A stretch of 64,000 nucleotides of DNA from assembly GCA_963576475.1 (NCBI GenBank), contig OY754972.1, forward strand, positions 15,986,506-16,050,505, written 5' to 3'. The notes beneath the pieces are model-generated. The model was not told where the DNA came from. It did no database searches and worked only from the letters and a program-made list of their open reading frames with translations. This DNA is from Molanna angustata (Eukaryota > Arthropoda > Insecta > Trichoptera > Molannidae). Positions within the stretch are counted from its first letter, which is position 1; each line of letters opens with the position of its first letter. The position numbers were made by a program, and so were the translations under genes. Below are positions 1 to 11,039 of this stretch, piece by piece.

Positions 1-244
1 TATTAAAAATTATTTAAGTAGTTACTAGCTGAGAAGCATCGCTACGCTCAGCTTCTAAGCTAGGGCTTGCAGCCAGCTTTACCGCTGCGCGATAAACGAC
101 TGCCTGCGGTGGTTTGTTTTTTTGCTTTATATTATGGCAATATATAAAGCAAAAAAAAAACATTAGGCGTTTGTTAGTGAATCCTTTATCTAAATGAAGC
201 GATACATTTAAGGTAGGTAGATACTTAAAAAATCTTTATTCCGA
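1..244. other. AT-rich flank, nothing recognised
   Basis: AT-rich sequence with A and T homopolymers. A GC-richer patch near 35-115 shows no coding potential or repeat that I can place. Confidence 0.4.
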
Positions 245-525
245 CTTACCAGTATTTCCAGTACAAAGAAGCAATATTTGCATGAATTTTTTTTTTAAAC
301 TGTACTACGGCGGTCAGCACAGGCTAACATTTTTTTGAAAACTCGCCGATGGATGTCGAAAAAGCAACAATTTTCGTATTTTTTTTTTATATTCTAGGCG
401 TTTCCGGGGAAAACGACTACTTTTTCCTTAATGTGTATTATAATATTTATATACATATATTAAAAAAAATCTCTGCTGGGGATCGACCGCAGGACGCTTG
501 CACTGGGGCAAACATCTTTCCAACT
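245..525 (-). repeat. decayed remnants of SINE family B
   Basis: Two short blocks resemble the reverse strand of SINE family B (better copies near 30.85, 57.96 and 62.9 kb). The first, about 249-290, matches the 'cagtatttccag...gaagcaatatttg' body. The second, about 470-515, matches the tRNA-like B-box end ('tctgctggggatcgacc...aggacgc'). The sequence between them is unrelated, so this is either one interrupted copy or two fragments. Confidence 0.35.
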
Positions 526-1450
526 GTGACAAGGCTATCTGCACCTGTTAACAATGTGTTTGAAAGATCGCCAATAGATGTCGTAAAACAACCATTTCTA
601 TGGATTTCTTCATACATTTATCGTTTATCATTTATTGACGTTAAAGACCATTTGTAAACAATTACCTAAAATATATGTAAATAATAAAAACAACCACCAA
701 GAAAGTTCATTGACAATATTAAAAAAAAAGTAGACTTACACTCATTTGATTGTATAGCCCAAAATTAGATTCTGATAGAAAATAAAATAAAAAGAGGAAA
801 TACTTGGATAATAAAGTAAATCAATCTGGAATCAAATCTGACCTACGAAGCAAAAGGGAACTTTCGTACAGCGTAAATAACAGACGCTCGTGTACCGGAT
901 TTTTTGACGTCGTGCTATTCAGGTCTAATCACGGTGGGAACGATGTTAAGCATTAAGTTGTCGAGATCGCTACATTTGGTGTAATAAGTCAAAATTGACG
1001 ACTGTACGATTAGACCAAAATACTTTTAAAAATTCTTATTATATTACATTTAAATATACTTTCTTTTGATAAAAATAAAAAAAAACATTTCAGCTCGTAC
1101 GGCTTTGTGTTTTTTGTTGTTTTAATTGTAATATTATAAGAATGTAAGTTTTTTTGCTCTACTGTATAATGACATGGGCGGATTTTAAACCAATGTGACA
1201 CAAGGCCGACTGACATGAATATAGCCCCGCACAAACATGCGCAAATCCAGAACGACAATCCTAAGAAGTACTTCATTTATATGCAGATTAAATTGACTCA
1301 ATTAAAACATTTATTACGAGTATTTTGATTAATGCAGATGTACATGTTTATATAGTAATTCATTTCAGTCAATAGACGCACAATAAAGTATTGTTGTCTA
1401 TTTAAACTCATTTTTTTGAATAAACTGTTTTTTTTATACTAGAATAAATA
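526..1450. other. no recognised gene or repeat
   Basis: AT-rich stretch with only short chance open frames, the longest about 100 codons. They have no domain, signal peptide or composition that suggests a real protein. Confidence 0.4.
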
Positions 1451-1454
1451 TGTA

Positions 1455-1560
1455 GAGTCAACACCACATCCTTCGGTGATCGTTCTTTTGCTGTGGCTGG
1501 ACCAGCCTTGTAAAATATACTACCACCTACACTGAGGCGAATTAAAGAGATATATCTGTT
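1455..1560 (+). pseudogene. LINE RT C-terminal fragment (Jockey/CR1-like)
   Basis: Translates as NTTSFGDRSFAVAGPAL, a stop, then NILPPTLRRIKE. This is the conserved end of Jockey/CR1-type LINE proteins ('SFGDRAFxVAGPxLWNxLPxxLR'). A better copy of the same subfamily lies on the minus strand at 55.4-55.7 kb, which reads NTTSFGDCAFAVAGPASWNIL. The conserved tryptophan position is a stop here, so the copy is dead. Only about 100 bases are recognisable and no 3' tail was identified. Confidence 0.6.
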
Positions 1561-2620
1561 ATTATTCGTAAATCCACCTGCTAAACCAATTGTTTAATTA
1601 TTATGCCCTTCATGTGAATTTTCTATTAAAAAAGTATTTTATGTTGTGATCCATAAATTTGATACTACTTATTCTAAATTATTATTTATAAAAATAAATA
1701 AAAATATGTAATTGAGAATGAGATTGACTTTAATGAGTCTCAGCGCTTTCACCGAACACAGCCGGCTTCATTAGAGGCAAAAATCATTAGAGGAAAAAAA
1801 ATAATATGTGTTTTTATTTATTTTTATAAATAATTTAATTGGGAATTTCAACTTTGCTATCGAAACGACTCTGATATTTTTACCACTATTTCATTTACTA
1901 ACTTGATACTAACCATCGTTGATGGACATACTTCATAGCTGATAAAACTTTTAAATACAACGCTACGTTGGTTCGTAGAATAACATGTAAACAGTTCGCA
2001 CGAGTAACTCATTTTAATTAAACCTTTCGTCTACTCATGTAGAGTCTTTCTTTCCGCATGTGCGTGCTGTGCTCTTTACTGACTGAATGAAGGATGACCC
2101 CGGTTGATTCCTTGGTCACTCCATCGTATCGGTGAACGTCCTCTTGGTAGCTGCTTTACAGTAATACCATGACGATGCCCCCCGTTTATAGTTTTGTGTG
2201 ATTATGGGCAACAACACGCGCTTTTTATGATTTATGTATATCGAACCTGTGCATTTGGCACGGTCCGACGCACATGTACCTACATACCTGTTAGTGCTTC
2301 ATTACAACAGAATCCCGCCGCTAGCTCTGGACTGATGTTAAAATTAATAATGCCTGCCAAGATTTCATTATTTCTTAAGGTAGGACTACACCGTCGACTA
2401 TAAGAACAATACATTTTTTTATATTGAATTCCAATCAAATACGGTACCTAAGTTTAATATCCGATTTTCATGCTGCAGGAATCGGGTTCGATTCCCATTG
2501 GATTGCGTTTCTAGAACAAGATCACTTCATCATTGCCAATGGCGCTATACCATGTTTATTTATTTTAATTATTTTATTTATTTAAATTTTCTAATTTGTA
2601 TTATTTATTTTTATTTACTT
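1561..2620. other. mostly unrecognised; contains a ~28-bp inverted repeat
   Basis: The only structure seen is an imperfect inverted repeat: 1676-1706 pairs with 1809-1837 (an AT-rich arm around ATTTATAAAAATAAATAAAA), enclosing about 100 bases. It could be a small fold-back MITE. A tRNA B-box-like string (GGTTCGATTCCC) at about 2485 is not enough to call a SINE. Confidence 0.35.
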
Positions 2621-2843
2621 GTCGGCCTTCGTGACTCAGTTAGTTAGGTATCTGACTGCTAATCCAAAAGTCCCGGGTTCGATTCCCGGTGGAGACACAG
2701 TTTTTAATTGTTTTTTTCAGTCTGGATCTGCAAGACGATTAATATCGTAAGTCTCCAGTTTGTGGCGTCTTATTATTGGGTGCGTGTTAAATTAATATTT
2801 GACATAGAACCTGTAAGTTACCTGAGAAGTAATGTAAAATCAG
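2621..2843 (+). mobile_element. SINE family A, tRNA-derived, copy 1
   Basis: tRNA-like head (GGCCTTCGTGACTCAGTTAG as A-box region; B-box GGTTCGATTCC at 2676-2686). It is followed by a body that recurs in every copy here: 'cagtctggatctg', 'gacgattaatatcgtaagtctccag', 'attgggtgcgtgttaaattaatatttgacatag', ending in 'cctgagaagtaatgtaaaat'. Such elements are transcribed by RNA polymerase III and copied by a LINE RT. This copy has both promoter boxes and is directly followed by another copy in the same direction. It is not a functional tRNA gene, because the acceptor and anticodon stems do not pair. Confidence 0.85.
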
Positions 2844-2848
2844 CCTTC

Positions 2849-3070
2849 GTCGACCTTTGTGGCTCAGTTAGTTAGGTATGTGACTACTGATCCAGAGGTC
2901 TTGGGTTCAATTCCCGATGGAGACACGGTTTGTGTTATCAGTCTGGATCTGTTAGACTATTAATATCGTAAGTCTCCAGAATATGGCAACTTGTTATTGG
3001 GTGCGTGTTAACTTTATATTTGACAAAGAACCTGTTTGTTGCCCAAGAAGCAATAAAAAAATAAAAATTA
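2849..3070 (+). mobile_element. SINE family A, copy 2 (tandem with copy 1)
   Basis: Same order of modules as copy 1: GACCTTTGTGGCTCAGTTAG, B-box GGTTCAATTCC, the 'gactattaatatcgtaagtctccag' body and an A-rich tail (caataaaaaaataaaaatt). It starts only a few bases after copy 1 ends, so the two form a head-to-tail dimer. Many single-base differences between them argue against a recent duplication. Confidence 0.82.
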
Positions 3071-3104
3071 AATATACTACACTATAATTTACTTTATAAG
3101 ACAT

Positions 3105-3305
3105 TAAAACTCCTACAACTTGTAATCCAAGAAAGAATACTAGGTAGAAGAGGACCAGGGCGTCGAGGAATTTCTTGGCTCCGCAATCTGAGGTAGTGAT
3201 TCACTGAAGAGTGCTGACTACATCGCTGTTCAATGCCGCAGTAAGCAAGGTGGAGATAATCACCACCAACCTCCGTATAAGGGACAGCGCCTGACGTGAG
3301 AAAGA
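3105..3305 (+). pseudogene. RTE-like LINE C-terminal fragment
   Basis: Reads LLQLVIQERILGRRGPGRRG then ISWLRNLR and a stop. The next segment continues with WFTEECADYIA-like residues in shifted frames. The arginine/glycine-rich 'GRRGPGRRxISWLxNLRxWF' segment is typical of the end of insect RTE-type non-LTR retrotransposon proteins. A related copy is at 46.56-46.9 kb. The RT core is absent, and it carries stops and frameshifts. Confidence 0.6.
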
Positions 3306-4094
3306 TGTGAGAATTTCTGTTTATTTTTCGACTATTTTAAAGTACAGTGATAAGTTTTAGAAAATATCGGCTATCCTACTATTATCATTTCAAAATCACA
3401 CGGTTAAAAACAGGTGTGGTCCAGTCTTTATGTTTGTCTCTTGGTAACGAGGTGTGACGAGACACCTCGAATCGTTGCGCATCAGGAACGTAAATTGCGT
3501 CGCCATAGTACGGACACTACGTATTATTTATACGTCAGACAAACCTACCAACACATTATATGTACCTACTCACTATCTCAAGCTATGATTCTAATTTCAT
3601 ATCTTTGTATTGTTGGGACATCAAACGATAGACGATCGTCGACGCTTTTCATATAGCCAAGAAGAAAAACCAACACAAGTCTGTGTCCTTTGAAATAATG
3701 TCCGGTCCACTTGTCGCGAACGCTTCGTCTCATGCGTGTTTCAACTTGTCCCTGGTATCTTCAAAGTAATTTAAATGGACTGTGCATTTTTTTTCTTACG
3801 ACGTCATCATCGATCTTATTATTCGTTTTATTTATAGATTCTGCGCCAGATCATTACTTAACTGGACACCAACCCTAAACAACAAAATTTGATTTTGGTT
3901 TTCAATGTTCTTAAAATGACTACAAATACACTAAAAACTTTTTGCCGTTTGCAAAATCACTACAAATCGCGATTATTCCAACAGAAAAAAAACAGCTGTC
4001 TTTGTTCTTGGGAAAATGTATTACAGAAAAAGGTTATTTTATCAATACATTAAAAAATGAACATAATTGATAGAAACAAAACTATAACGATTAC
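3306..4094. other. no recognised gene or repeat
   Basis: I see no motif-bearing open frame and no copy of the other repeats in this window. Confidence 0.35.
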
Positions 4095-4393
4095 TAAATA
4101 TTTTGTTGCTTGCAAGCAAATATTTTCTGCACGCAGCCATAATAATATTGTTGTTATAAACTATAATTATTAAAAATATATATTTATATTAAGCTCTATC
4201 TATTTTTTTTATATAATTCTAGTTGATTATGGAATTCAGTAATGAAGTGACAGTTTACAACGTTGAAAAAATTACTGTCATAATAGCTAAACTTTTGTTT
4301 AGCTACTATATGTTATATGGTTAGCTATCATTTTATATTTATTTCTGTATATTTTTTTTTTTTATATCATTAGTTTTAAAAGTCACAAAAATA
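4095..4393. repeat. tandem duplication, unit 1
   Basis: A ~299-bp unit beginning 'aaatattttgttgct' and containing 'gttgattatggaattca' and 'tagctatcattttatatttatttctgtatat'. The same order of sequence follows directly in unit 2. No coding potential is evident. Confidence 0.75.
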
Positions 4394-4890
4394 CAAATAT
4401 TTTGTTGCTCGTAAACAAATATTTTCTGCACACAGCCATAATAATATTGTTATTATAGACTACAATTATGAAAAAATATATATTAATAATAAGCTCGGGC
4501 AAGAGAAGTGTTGGAAGGCCTCTAACCAGGTGGTCTGACGATATCAAAACAGTAGCTGGAGGCGGATGGATGCGGTCTGCCCAGGATAGGGAGCTGTGGA
4601 GGTCTCAGGGGGAGGCCTATGTCCATTACTGGACGAAAGAGGGCTGACGAAGAAAAAGAAGAATAAGCTCTATTTTTTTATAATTCTAGTTGATTATGGA
4701 ATTCAATCATGAAGTGACAGATTACAACATTGAAAAAATTACTGTTATAAGAGCTAAACTCGTGTTTAGCTATTATATATTATATAGTTTAGCTATTATA
4801 TGTTATATAGTTAGCTATCATTTTATATTTATTTCTGTATATTATTTTTTTTATATCATTAGTTTCAATAGTCACAAAAATACGATTTCA
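4394..4890. repeat. tandem duplication, unit 2 (interrupted)
   Basis: Matches unit 1 along its length with scattered substitutions. It is split at 4496/4662 by a LINE tail and has a small internal duplication (the 'agctattatatgttatatag' motif occurs twice). Without the insertion it is about 320 bp long. The insertion postdates the duplication, because unit 1 has an uninterrupted site. Confidence 0.75.
4497..4661 (+). mobile_element. 5'-truncated RTE-like LINE tail with 9-bp target duplication
   Basis: Encodes GKRSVGRPLTRWSDDIKTVA, then GGWMRSAQDRELWRSQGEAY, then VHYWTKEG and a stop. This is the characteristic end of an insect RTE-like LINE protein. It is followed by a short GAAGAAAAAGAAG tail. 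The 9-bp direct repeat AATAAGCTC at 4488-4496 and 4662-4670 is the target site duplication. The empty site is visible in the upstream tandem unit, so the boundaries are firm. It is 5'-truncated to about 165 bases, as is common after abortive target-primed reverse transcription. Confidence 0.85.
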
Positions 4891-5251
4891 TAACATCATT
4901 TTTGTTAAGTAGGTACCTACCTGCTCCGTTATTTTCATGAATATCAAAACATCTTTTTCAATTTATTTCATACTCTCAATTTTCTTTTGGGAAAATGAAG
5001 GAAGCCGGGGGTTGAGAGATTCGATTGAATAATGATAGATATTTTACGAAAACAAACCCTAAGAGGATTCGGTTCATCTGAAATGTGTAAATATGATTTT
5101 ATTTTTGAAATACAATGTATAAAAAAAAACACATAAGAAGTCCTAAGAGATGGGATCATTATTCAGCTATGTCTAAATTATATTTTACAAAAAATGTCTA
5201 CAACTATAAATTGCCTGTAATATATTATTATATAACCTGAAAGTATATTGA
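4891..5251. other. no recognised gene or repeat
   Basis: AT-rich; short open frames only, with no family resemblance. Confidence 0.35.
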
Positions 5252-6511
5252 TTCAATTATGATCATCTTCACTTTAGTCTAAAACCATTCCTAATCCCGG
5301 AACAACATGGATTCGTAAAGGGTAAATCAGTTAATACTAATCTTGTGCTCTTCACAGACTTCGTGTCTCGTCACATGGATGAAAAAATCCAAGTAGACGC
5401 TATCTATACAGATTATAGCAAAGCGTTTGATAAGGTTGATCACGAACTGCTAATGAAAAAATTACAATCTATAGGTATACACGGAAACCTTTTAAGATGG
5501 CTCTGTTCATACTTAAAAAATAGGTCGCAAATGGTGGTGATCGGCGGATTTATGTCAGACTGGGTCAATGTCACATCGGGTGTTCCGCAAGGATCTATAT
5601 TAGGTCCATTGCTGTTTAACATTTTTGTTAATGACATTATCAACTGTTTTCTTTTTGCGCGCGTTTTACTTTACGCTGACGATATGAAAATATTTATGGC
5701 GGTACGTAGCATTGACGATTGTTTGAAACTCCAAGAAGATTTAAATCGGCTCAAGACTTACTGTAACAACAATAACCTAATTTTAAATGTATCCAAATGT
5801 CTCTGTATTTCATTCACTAGAAATCGCAATATAATTCATTTCAAATATAACTTCAATAATATTTTTTTGATAAGAAAATTGTCTATAAGAGATCTTGGTG
5901 TTGCACTTGACACTAAATTAATGTACAATGAACATTTTGATAATATAATCTCGAAAGCGTCTAGCATGTTGGGTTTCATCCTCAGACTATCTAAATCTTT
6001 TCGCAATCTTAATACATTAATCTTATTATACTATACATATGTTAGACCCCACCTCGAATTTGCCTCCGAAATATGGAATCCTATCCACGTGACTAAGTCA
6101 CACCGATTGGAAAGAGTGCAGCATAAATTTTTAAATTACCTCAACTTTCGTTCATATCACAGATTTGCATCTAAATCAGATATTTTAACAGCCTTCAACA
6201 TTGAGACATTGGAACTTAGACGTACCGTTACTGACCAAATGACATTATACAAAATTCTAAATTACATAATTGACTCACCCGACATATTAAAATTAATTCC
6301 ATTTCATGTCCCGATGCGAAGTGGCAGACGTAACACCCTATTCTACACAGACCGAGTGCGTACCACTACAGGGCAGAACGCATTCATTGTGCGGGCTTGC
6401 AATAGTTACAACAATAACTTTGCAGGCCTGGACATGTTTGATAGTAGCCAACTGCGATACAAAATTGAACTATATAAAAGGTTGCATTCGCCTACAACGA
6501 TAGTTGAATAA
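5252..6511 (+). CDS. LINE reverse transcriptase, 5'-truncated (Jockey/CR1-group)
   Basis: The open frame runs from a stop at 5249 to the TAA ending at 6511. The element is 5'-truncated, so no native start is expected. It begins inside the RT domain (PEQHGFVKGKSVNTNL). It has motif A IYTDYSKAFDKVDH with the first catalytic Asp, motif B SGVPQGSILGPLLF, and motif C YADD (5672-5683) with the catalytic Asp pair. These are followed by the thumb (RDLGVALDTKL) and a basic C-terminal region ending RYKIELYKRLHSPTTIVE. The enzyme copies element RNA into DNA at a nicked target. The endonuclease, ORF1 and RT fingers are missing, so it cannot move alone. The remaining frame has no stop, so the insertion is fairly young. 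It is the same clade as the copy at 15.3-16.9 kb. Confidence 0.9.
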   Translation, partial: FNYDHLHFSLKPFLIPEQHGFVKGKSVNTNLVLFTDFVSRHMDEKIQVDAIYTDYSKAFDKVDHELLMKKLQSIGIHGNLLRWLCSYLKNRSQMVVIGGFMSDWVNVTSGVPQGSILGPLLFNIFVNDIINCFLFARVLLYADDMKIFMAVRSIDDCLKLQEDLNRLKTYCNNNNLILNVSKCLCISFTRNRNIIHFKYNFNNIFLIRKLSIRDLGVALDTKLMYNEHFDNIISKASSMLGFILRLSKSFRNLNTLILLYYTYVRPHLEFASEIWNPIHVTKSHRLERVQHKFLNYLNFRSYHRFASKSDILTAFNIETLELRRTVTDQMTLYKILNYIIDSPDILKLIPFHVPMRSGRRNTLFYTDRVRTTTGQNAFIVRACNSYNNNFAGLDMFDSSQLRYKIELYKRLHSPTTIVE

Positions 6512-6757
6512 ATATTAATAAATATGTTTACTTCACTCCTTACAACCCATCCTATAACCATGCTCATCCTTCTTATACTTATTACAATATATGAAATGCT
6601 TTTTTTTTATTCAATTTTTTGTAACTGTCATTATTCTGTACTTTCTGGGATTGGTATGTAATTGGTCTCATTTCTGTAAATCGTTTGTGTATTGTAAGTG
6701 TTAACATGACTGTTTACTAATCCAAATAAATTAATAAATTAAAATAAATAAATAAAA
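5252..6757 (+). mobile_element. Jockey/CR1-group LINE insertion
   Basis: Contains the RT frame above, then about 210 bp of 3' UTR ('tattgtaagtgttaacatgactg') and a TAAA-type tail (AATAAATTAATAAATT then (AAAT)n) at about 6724-6757. This kind of tail is usual for CR1/Jockey-like LINEs. The 5' break near 5252 is inferred from the loss of coding homology upstream. I did not find a clear target duplication. Confidence 0.8.
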
Positions 6758-6903
6758 TCGCAAAAATAATTTATGAAAATTAATAAGTATAGGTATCACA
6801 GTTTCATTTCAATTTTTCACATTGTATATTGTACGACAAAACGTGGTTTTTGGTGTCATGGTTGATGTCAATGCTGCAAAGCCAAAAACCTATTTTTTTT
6901 TTA

Positions 6904-7103
6904 CATTACTTCTCGAGAAACTAACAGGTACTATATCAAATATTAACTAAACACGCAGCCAATAACATTCTGGAGAATTACGATAGTGATTGTCTCACAG
7001 ATCCATACTGAAAACACAATTAAAATTGTGTCTAAAATTGTGGAATCGATCCCGGAACCTCTGGATCAGCAGTCAGATACATAACCAACTGAGCGGCCGA
7101 CAC
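6904..7103 (-). mobile_element. SINE family A, copy 3
   Basis: Reverse-strand copy: 'acttctcgagaaactaacagg' is the 3' end and 'caactgagcggccgac' is the 5' tRNA-like end. The B-box region is degraded (GGGATCGATTCC read on the minus strand). Confidence 0.8.
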
Positions 7104-7429
7104 GATATTATTAGTGTTTATAACCCTTACAAATGATAATACCAATGTTCCCTGTAAGGTGTGCGCGCGCACACCTACTAAAATGTCTCCGCACACATGT
7201 TTTACCCTCCGCACAGTCAATATTAGATATATAAGAAAATTTCCATTGCCAGATTTTAGTTATCTTTTAAATTTATTTCAAAAATTATCTTTGATAGTGT
7301 TGTTATTATATAAAATCACTGTGATTAATAAATACCATAAAAATATACATTTTAATTAAAAATTGTATGTGTGTTTATGGGGGGGAGGGTGTAAATTTAT
7401 CGCATCGCTACTGCACAGATGCGTCGAAG
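7104..7429. other. no recognised gene
   Basis: Short open frames on both strands have no recognisable product. A G-run (7379-7387, interrupted by one A) precedes the next LINE fragment. Confidence 0.35.
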
Positions 7430-7808
7430 ATCCGCACATACAATAGAAAAATTAGAGGGAACGTTGGATAATACCATAATGGACTTTGGAGGATGCAATA
7501 TAATCATGAACTACAGGCATTATAATGACGAACTCTACATAAAAGTACCTACGTAGACTGCAGTGGTTGGGACATGTCAGCCGGATGAATTATGTTCGTA
7601 TCACCAAAATGATTCTCATCACTGATCCAGAGGGCGGAAGAAGTAGAGGCAGGCTCAAGCTATGATGGCTGGGTGACGAAGATGACGACATAAGAGCGAT
7701 CAGAATTGCAAACTGGAAGAGAGCAGCAGAGGATGGGGACGACTGAAGAAGGATTCTGGAGGAGGCCAGGACCCACACAGGGCTGTAGCACCAATGATGA
7801 TGATAATA
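7430..7808 (+). mobile_element. RTE-like LINE 3' end with ATGATG tail
   Basis: Decayed C-terminus of an RTE-type LINE protein: NGLWRMQYNHEL (or a close frame), then RLQWLGHVSRMN, GGRSRGRLKL, a stop, WLGDEDDDIRAIRIANWKRA, and finally RRILEEARTHTGL. It ends in an ATGATGATGATAATAA microsatellite, as many RTE elements do. At least two frameshifts or stops break the frame. The RT core is not present. Confidence 0.7.
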
Positions 7809-7984
7809 ACCCAATATTATTAAAAAAAATAACTTTTACCCATTATAGAATTGAGAATTTATTTAAATCCTCAAGAGCCCGCGACTACCAGACGTCATTT
7901 TGTAAAGGGGCCCATTAAAAAATATTACTACACCTAAGTTATTATAAAGGCTGATTTTTATTTTTTTTTGTAAAAGGATACCAA

Positions 7985-8100
7985 AGCGGAAAAACCGTGA
8001 AAAATATAGACCCTGCATACAAATTTCACGTATCTTGGCTTGATAATATGTCGATATGTTAAGAGAAATAAATTCTCTTGAACAAATCGACAGTTGGATT
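7985..8100 (+). repeat. dispersed repeat Y, copy 1
   Basis: 'ggaaaaaccgtgaaaaatat', then 'agaccctgcatacaa', 'cacgtatcttgg', 'gtcgatatgttaagagaa' and 'gaacaaatcgacagtt' recur in the same order at 13.43-13.55 kb. No coding potential was seen, and the element class is unknown. Confidence 0.65.
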
Positions 8101-9099
8101 AGTAACTAGGTACTTAAGTATTAGATAAAACATTCACGCTTTATTGATTTACATCTGTCAGTTTAGTTCTTAATCCTGTGTTATGTCCGGGTATTAAACT
8201 TATTTGTTTATAATTGCTCGTGTGCAATGCGCATATCTCGTTACATAGGCTTTAGTAAGAATATTCAGCCGGAAATAGAAGTTTCACGTCACATTCCTTC
8301 ACTCATTGTAATATTGTTCATATTACAAATATTTTAAACTCTGCTTTAAATTTCGTGTTTATTGTGTCATTAAACACTACCTACTACTCAATAATTAAAA
8401 ATATTTCTTAACTGTTGAGAAAGCTTACGAAATTTGATATATTTAACAAAATATCTTTAAATATTTCGATTAAAGGGTTTATAGTTTGGTACGTATTCTT
8501 CAACTATACATTATATTGCCATTGACAGTTAGATCTCATGTTTTACATGAAACTAGTATTTTTCTCCTTAGTTAGTTAGTTTTCTCCTTTCAAGCAGCTT
8601 AGAGGCATTATTCTATAGGCATGTACAAATAAATTCTTTATTATCTATTGTTTTATGACGTTTTGTAAATAGTAGTCTCAGCATGAATAATTTCTAAGAT
8701 TGCAAATAAACGGGACTTATGATACTAATGAGTGAACCACTATGGAGTTGATATCAGTTAGAACAAGGATAGTTGACTCAAAAATGTTTTCAACAAAAAA
8801 AAGATTTTTTCATATTTTTTCTTTACATCGCATTCATAATAGAAGTCCTAAAACTCCAATACATGCCCAATGGGACTGACGAAAAAAGATTAGACAACTT
8901 TGTAGAGCTCCCAACGGATTGTTAACAAATTGGAGCAATTTAGGATTTCCCAAGGATAGACTTAAAGACTCGCTAAGAACGACGTATTCTAATCCCTTGT
9001 GAATGATATACACTTAGCCTCAATTTTTCACAAATATTTGGCCATTCTAAATATACTATTTGATTAAGGCACCCTTTTATCTATGTTTAAATACAATGG
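8101..9099. other. no recognised gene or repeat
   Basis: About 1 kb of AT-rich sequence without motif-bearing frames. Confidence 0.35.
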
Positions 9100-9720
9100 A
9101 ACAATCAATGACATTTTATACATAGACACGTTATATAATAACAAAACGCTCTTCAAAAATGGCACAGTTGAACGAATTCTCACAATGTCACCAAGAAAGA
9201 GCACACACGATAGAACACATTAAGTGAGTAAGAGATCATACAATAATAATTGACACACACTGAAAACGTATTATTTTATCTTTCACAACTAATAATTAGT
9301 GTGAAAGAGACGAACTAATATTAAGTTATAACTGTTGTGAAAAAGCGAATACAACAACAGAATCCCTCTACATACCTTCGTGCGAATATGACTTGACAAC
9401 CTACTCTCATTTACTCGAAATAAAAATAATTACCTATCGAAAAATCCATGGAAATATATTAATAATCGATAAACATGCAGCATGAAATGATATATCTGGT
9501 TGTTCCTTCACTGTTCTAGCGCAATTATTAGGTACTTGTTTTCATCATACAAGATCACATTTTGACTACGACTTATTTTCGAACACTACAACATCTTGCG
9601 TGAAACTAAAATGCGCTAAGAATTAAGTGAGGTATGCGCCTTAGTATTTGTTTACTATAAGAGTGTCTAATATTTTTGTTTATAATTGGACACAATACTC
9701 CGCATTTAAATTTTGAAAAA
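9100..9720. repeat. dispersed repeat X, copy 1
   Basis: Non-coding. Blocks such as 'catgcagcatgaaatgatat' with 'atctggttgttc', 'aagaattaagtgaggtatg' and 'attaagtgagtaagagatca' recur, reverse-complemented and in the same internal order, at 41.43-41.88 kb. Short pieces ('acctcaatttagttgc') also occur near 30.3 kb. I did not find convincing terminal repeats. Confidence 0.6.
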
Positions 9721-9805
9721 AAAACAAATGATCACAAACAAGAATAAACCGACCACATAATTAAAGAATACTAAATGGAAAAGAATTGTCACGGCCACGT
9801 GCTAC

Positions 9806-10345
9806 AAGGCCCCCATTCACGATCGTGCCATTCTTCCAAATGGCTTGCCATCACTCCAAAATGCGCTCGTAAATGTCAAATCCCGCGCAGCCCAATTGGC
9901 CTGACACACCAAAATGGAATTCCAAACGATCGAAACTCTAGTAGTAGTACCTACCGCGAAAACGGCGCGGTGCATCCTGTCTGCACGACATGCTCGTGAG
10001 TGTGAAAACCAGCGGTACATTGCGCTATCTCATTGCGCCGAGCTGTTTGACGCTCTCATGAATGCGAAAATACAACATTTTCTCTTTGTTTTTTTCTATT
10101 TATATATAAACAAACCGCTAAATAGCAGTTGTATAAAACTTATCATCAGAATTATAACTCACTTGAAAAATAAAAAAAAAAACAGCACTTATTAATGCGA
10201 AAGCGCCGACCGCTTGCATATACTTATTTTGATGGCTCGATGGCGCGATGGCGCGCCCGTGAGTGTGATGAAAATTTTACAATTCTCCAAATGGAGCCGG
10301 TCCATATGGAACGACGCCGAATTGCACGATCGTGAATGGGCTGCT
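9806..10345. mobile_element. TIR element with CACGATCGTG ends (MITE-like)
   Basis: About 540 bp bounded by inverted copies of CCATTCACGATCGTGC (9813-9828 and, reverse-complemented, about 10324-10338). The arm contains the perfect palindrome CACGATCGTG. The interior is GC-richer than the flanks and has no recognisable transposase, so a non-autonomous DNA element is the simplest reading. The superfamily is unknown. The middle (10080-10190) is A/T-rich. Confidence 0.5.
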
Positions 10346-11039
10346 TTAGAGTGTTGTACTAAAGAGTGTGCTTTAAAAAGACCGTAAAGAAAAGTAATAT
10401 AAATATTTGTATAGTAATATATTGAACGAGTGGAACGTGTTTGCACTGTTGAGGGCGATATTAATTCCTTCACGTGTCCTTACAACAGTGACGAATATAA
10501 TTTTATTCTCATCTTAAGATATATAAATTATATTATTGTCCTTTATAAATTTCATTTTATAAAAATAGAATTCCAACACGATTTAGTATTTACTTTTCAT
10601 TTTTATTAATGTCTTGCAAACCCAGCTTTTATATTTAATGCTACCTCAGTGCATATAATTCATCGTTGTTTCAACAAAACGGTGTATGATGTTTTGGTAA
10701 AAAATTCAAAGAATCTAAAGTAATTTCTAAAAAGAAAATAATTTTGATTTAAATTCCAGATTTCTGTTTACAAAATCGAGTGCAAAGATTGTTTAAACGG
10801 ATTTCTGATTCTGAAATAAAAATATTTTTATCAGTGAAAGTTAAAAACGCCGGTATACAAACGCTAAAGAATGAAAGTATCATTTCAAATGAAAAATTTT
10901 ATTTTTGTTCCGGTGTTGAAAAATAAATTTATTTAAAAACCAGAGGGGCGAGTCTCGTCAAACGGTGGAATAAAAACCTTCATATTTACCCATATCATGA
11001 ATATAATTATCAAATGCAGATAATTATATCCATGACATG
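10346..11039. other. no recognised gene or repeat
   Basis: AT-rich; nothing supported. Confidence 0.35.

Noticed and set aside
2470..2515. Additional SINE at the GGTTCGATTCCC string
   Set aside because: Only the B-box word is present; no A-box, body or tail.
2625..2700. tRNA genes at SINE heads (also at 12.98, 14.8, 27.3, 60.1 kb)
   Set aside because: The promoter boxes are present, but each head is fused to a repeated SINE body. In family A the stems do not pair as a tRNA; only family C folds well, and it shares a body with its partner.
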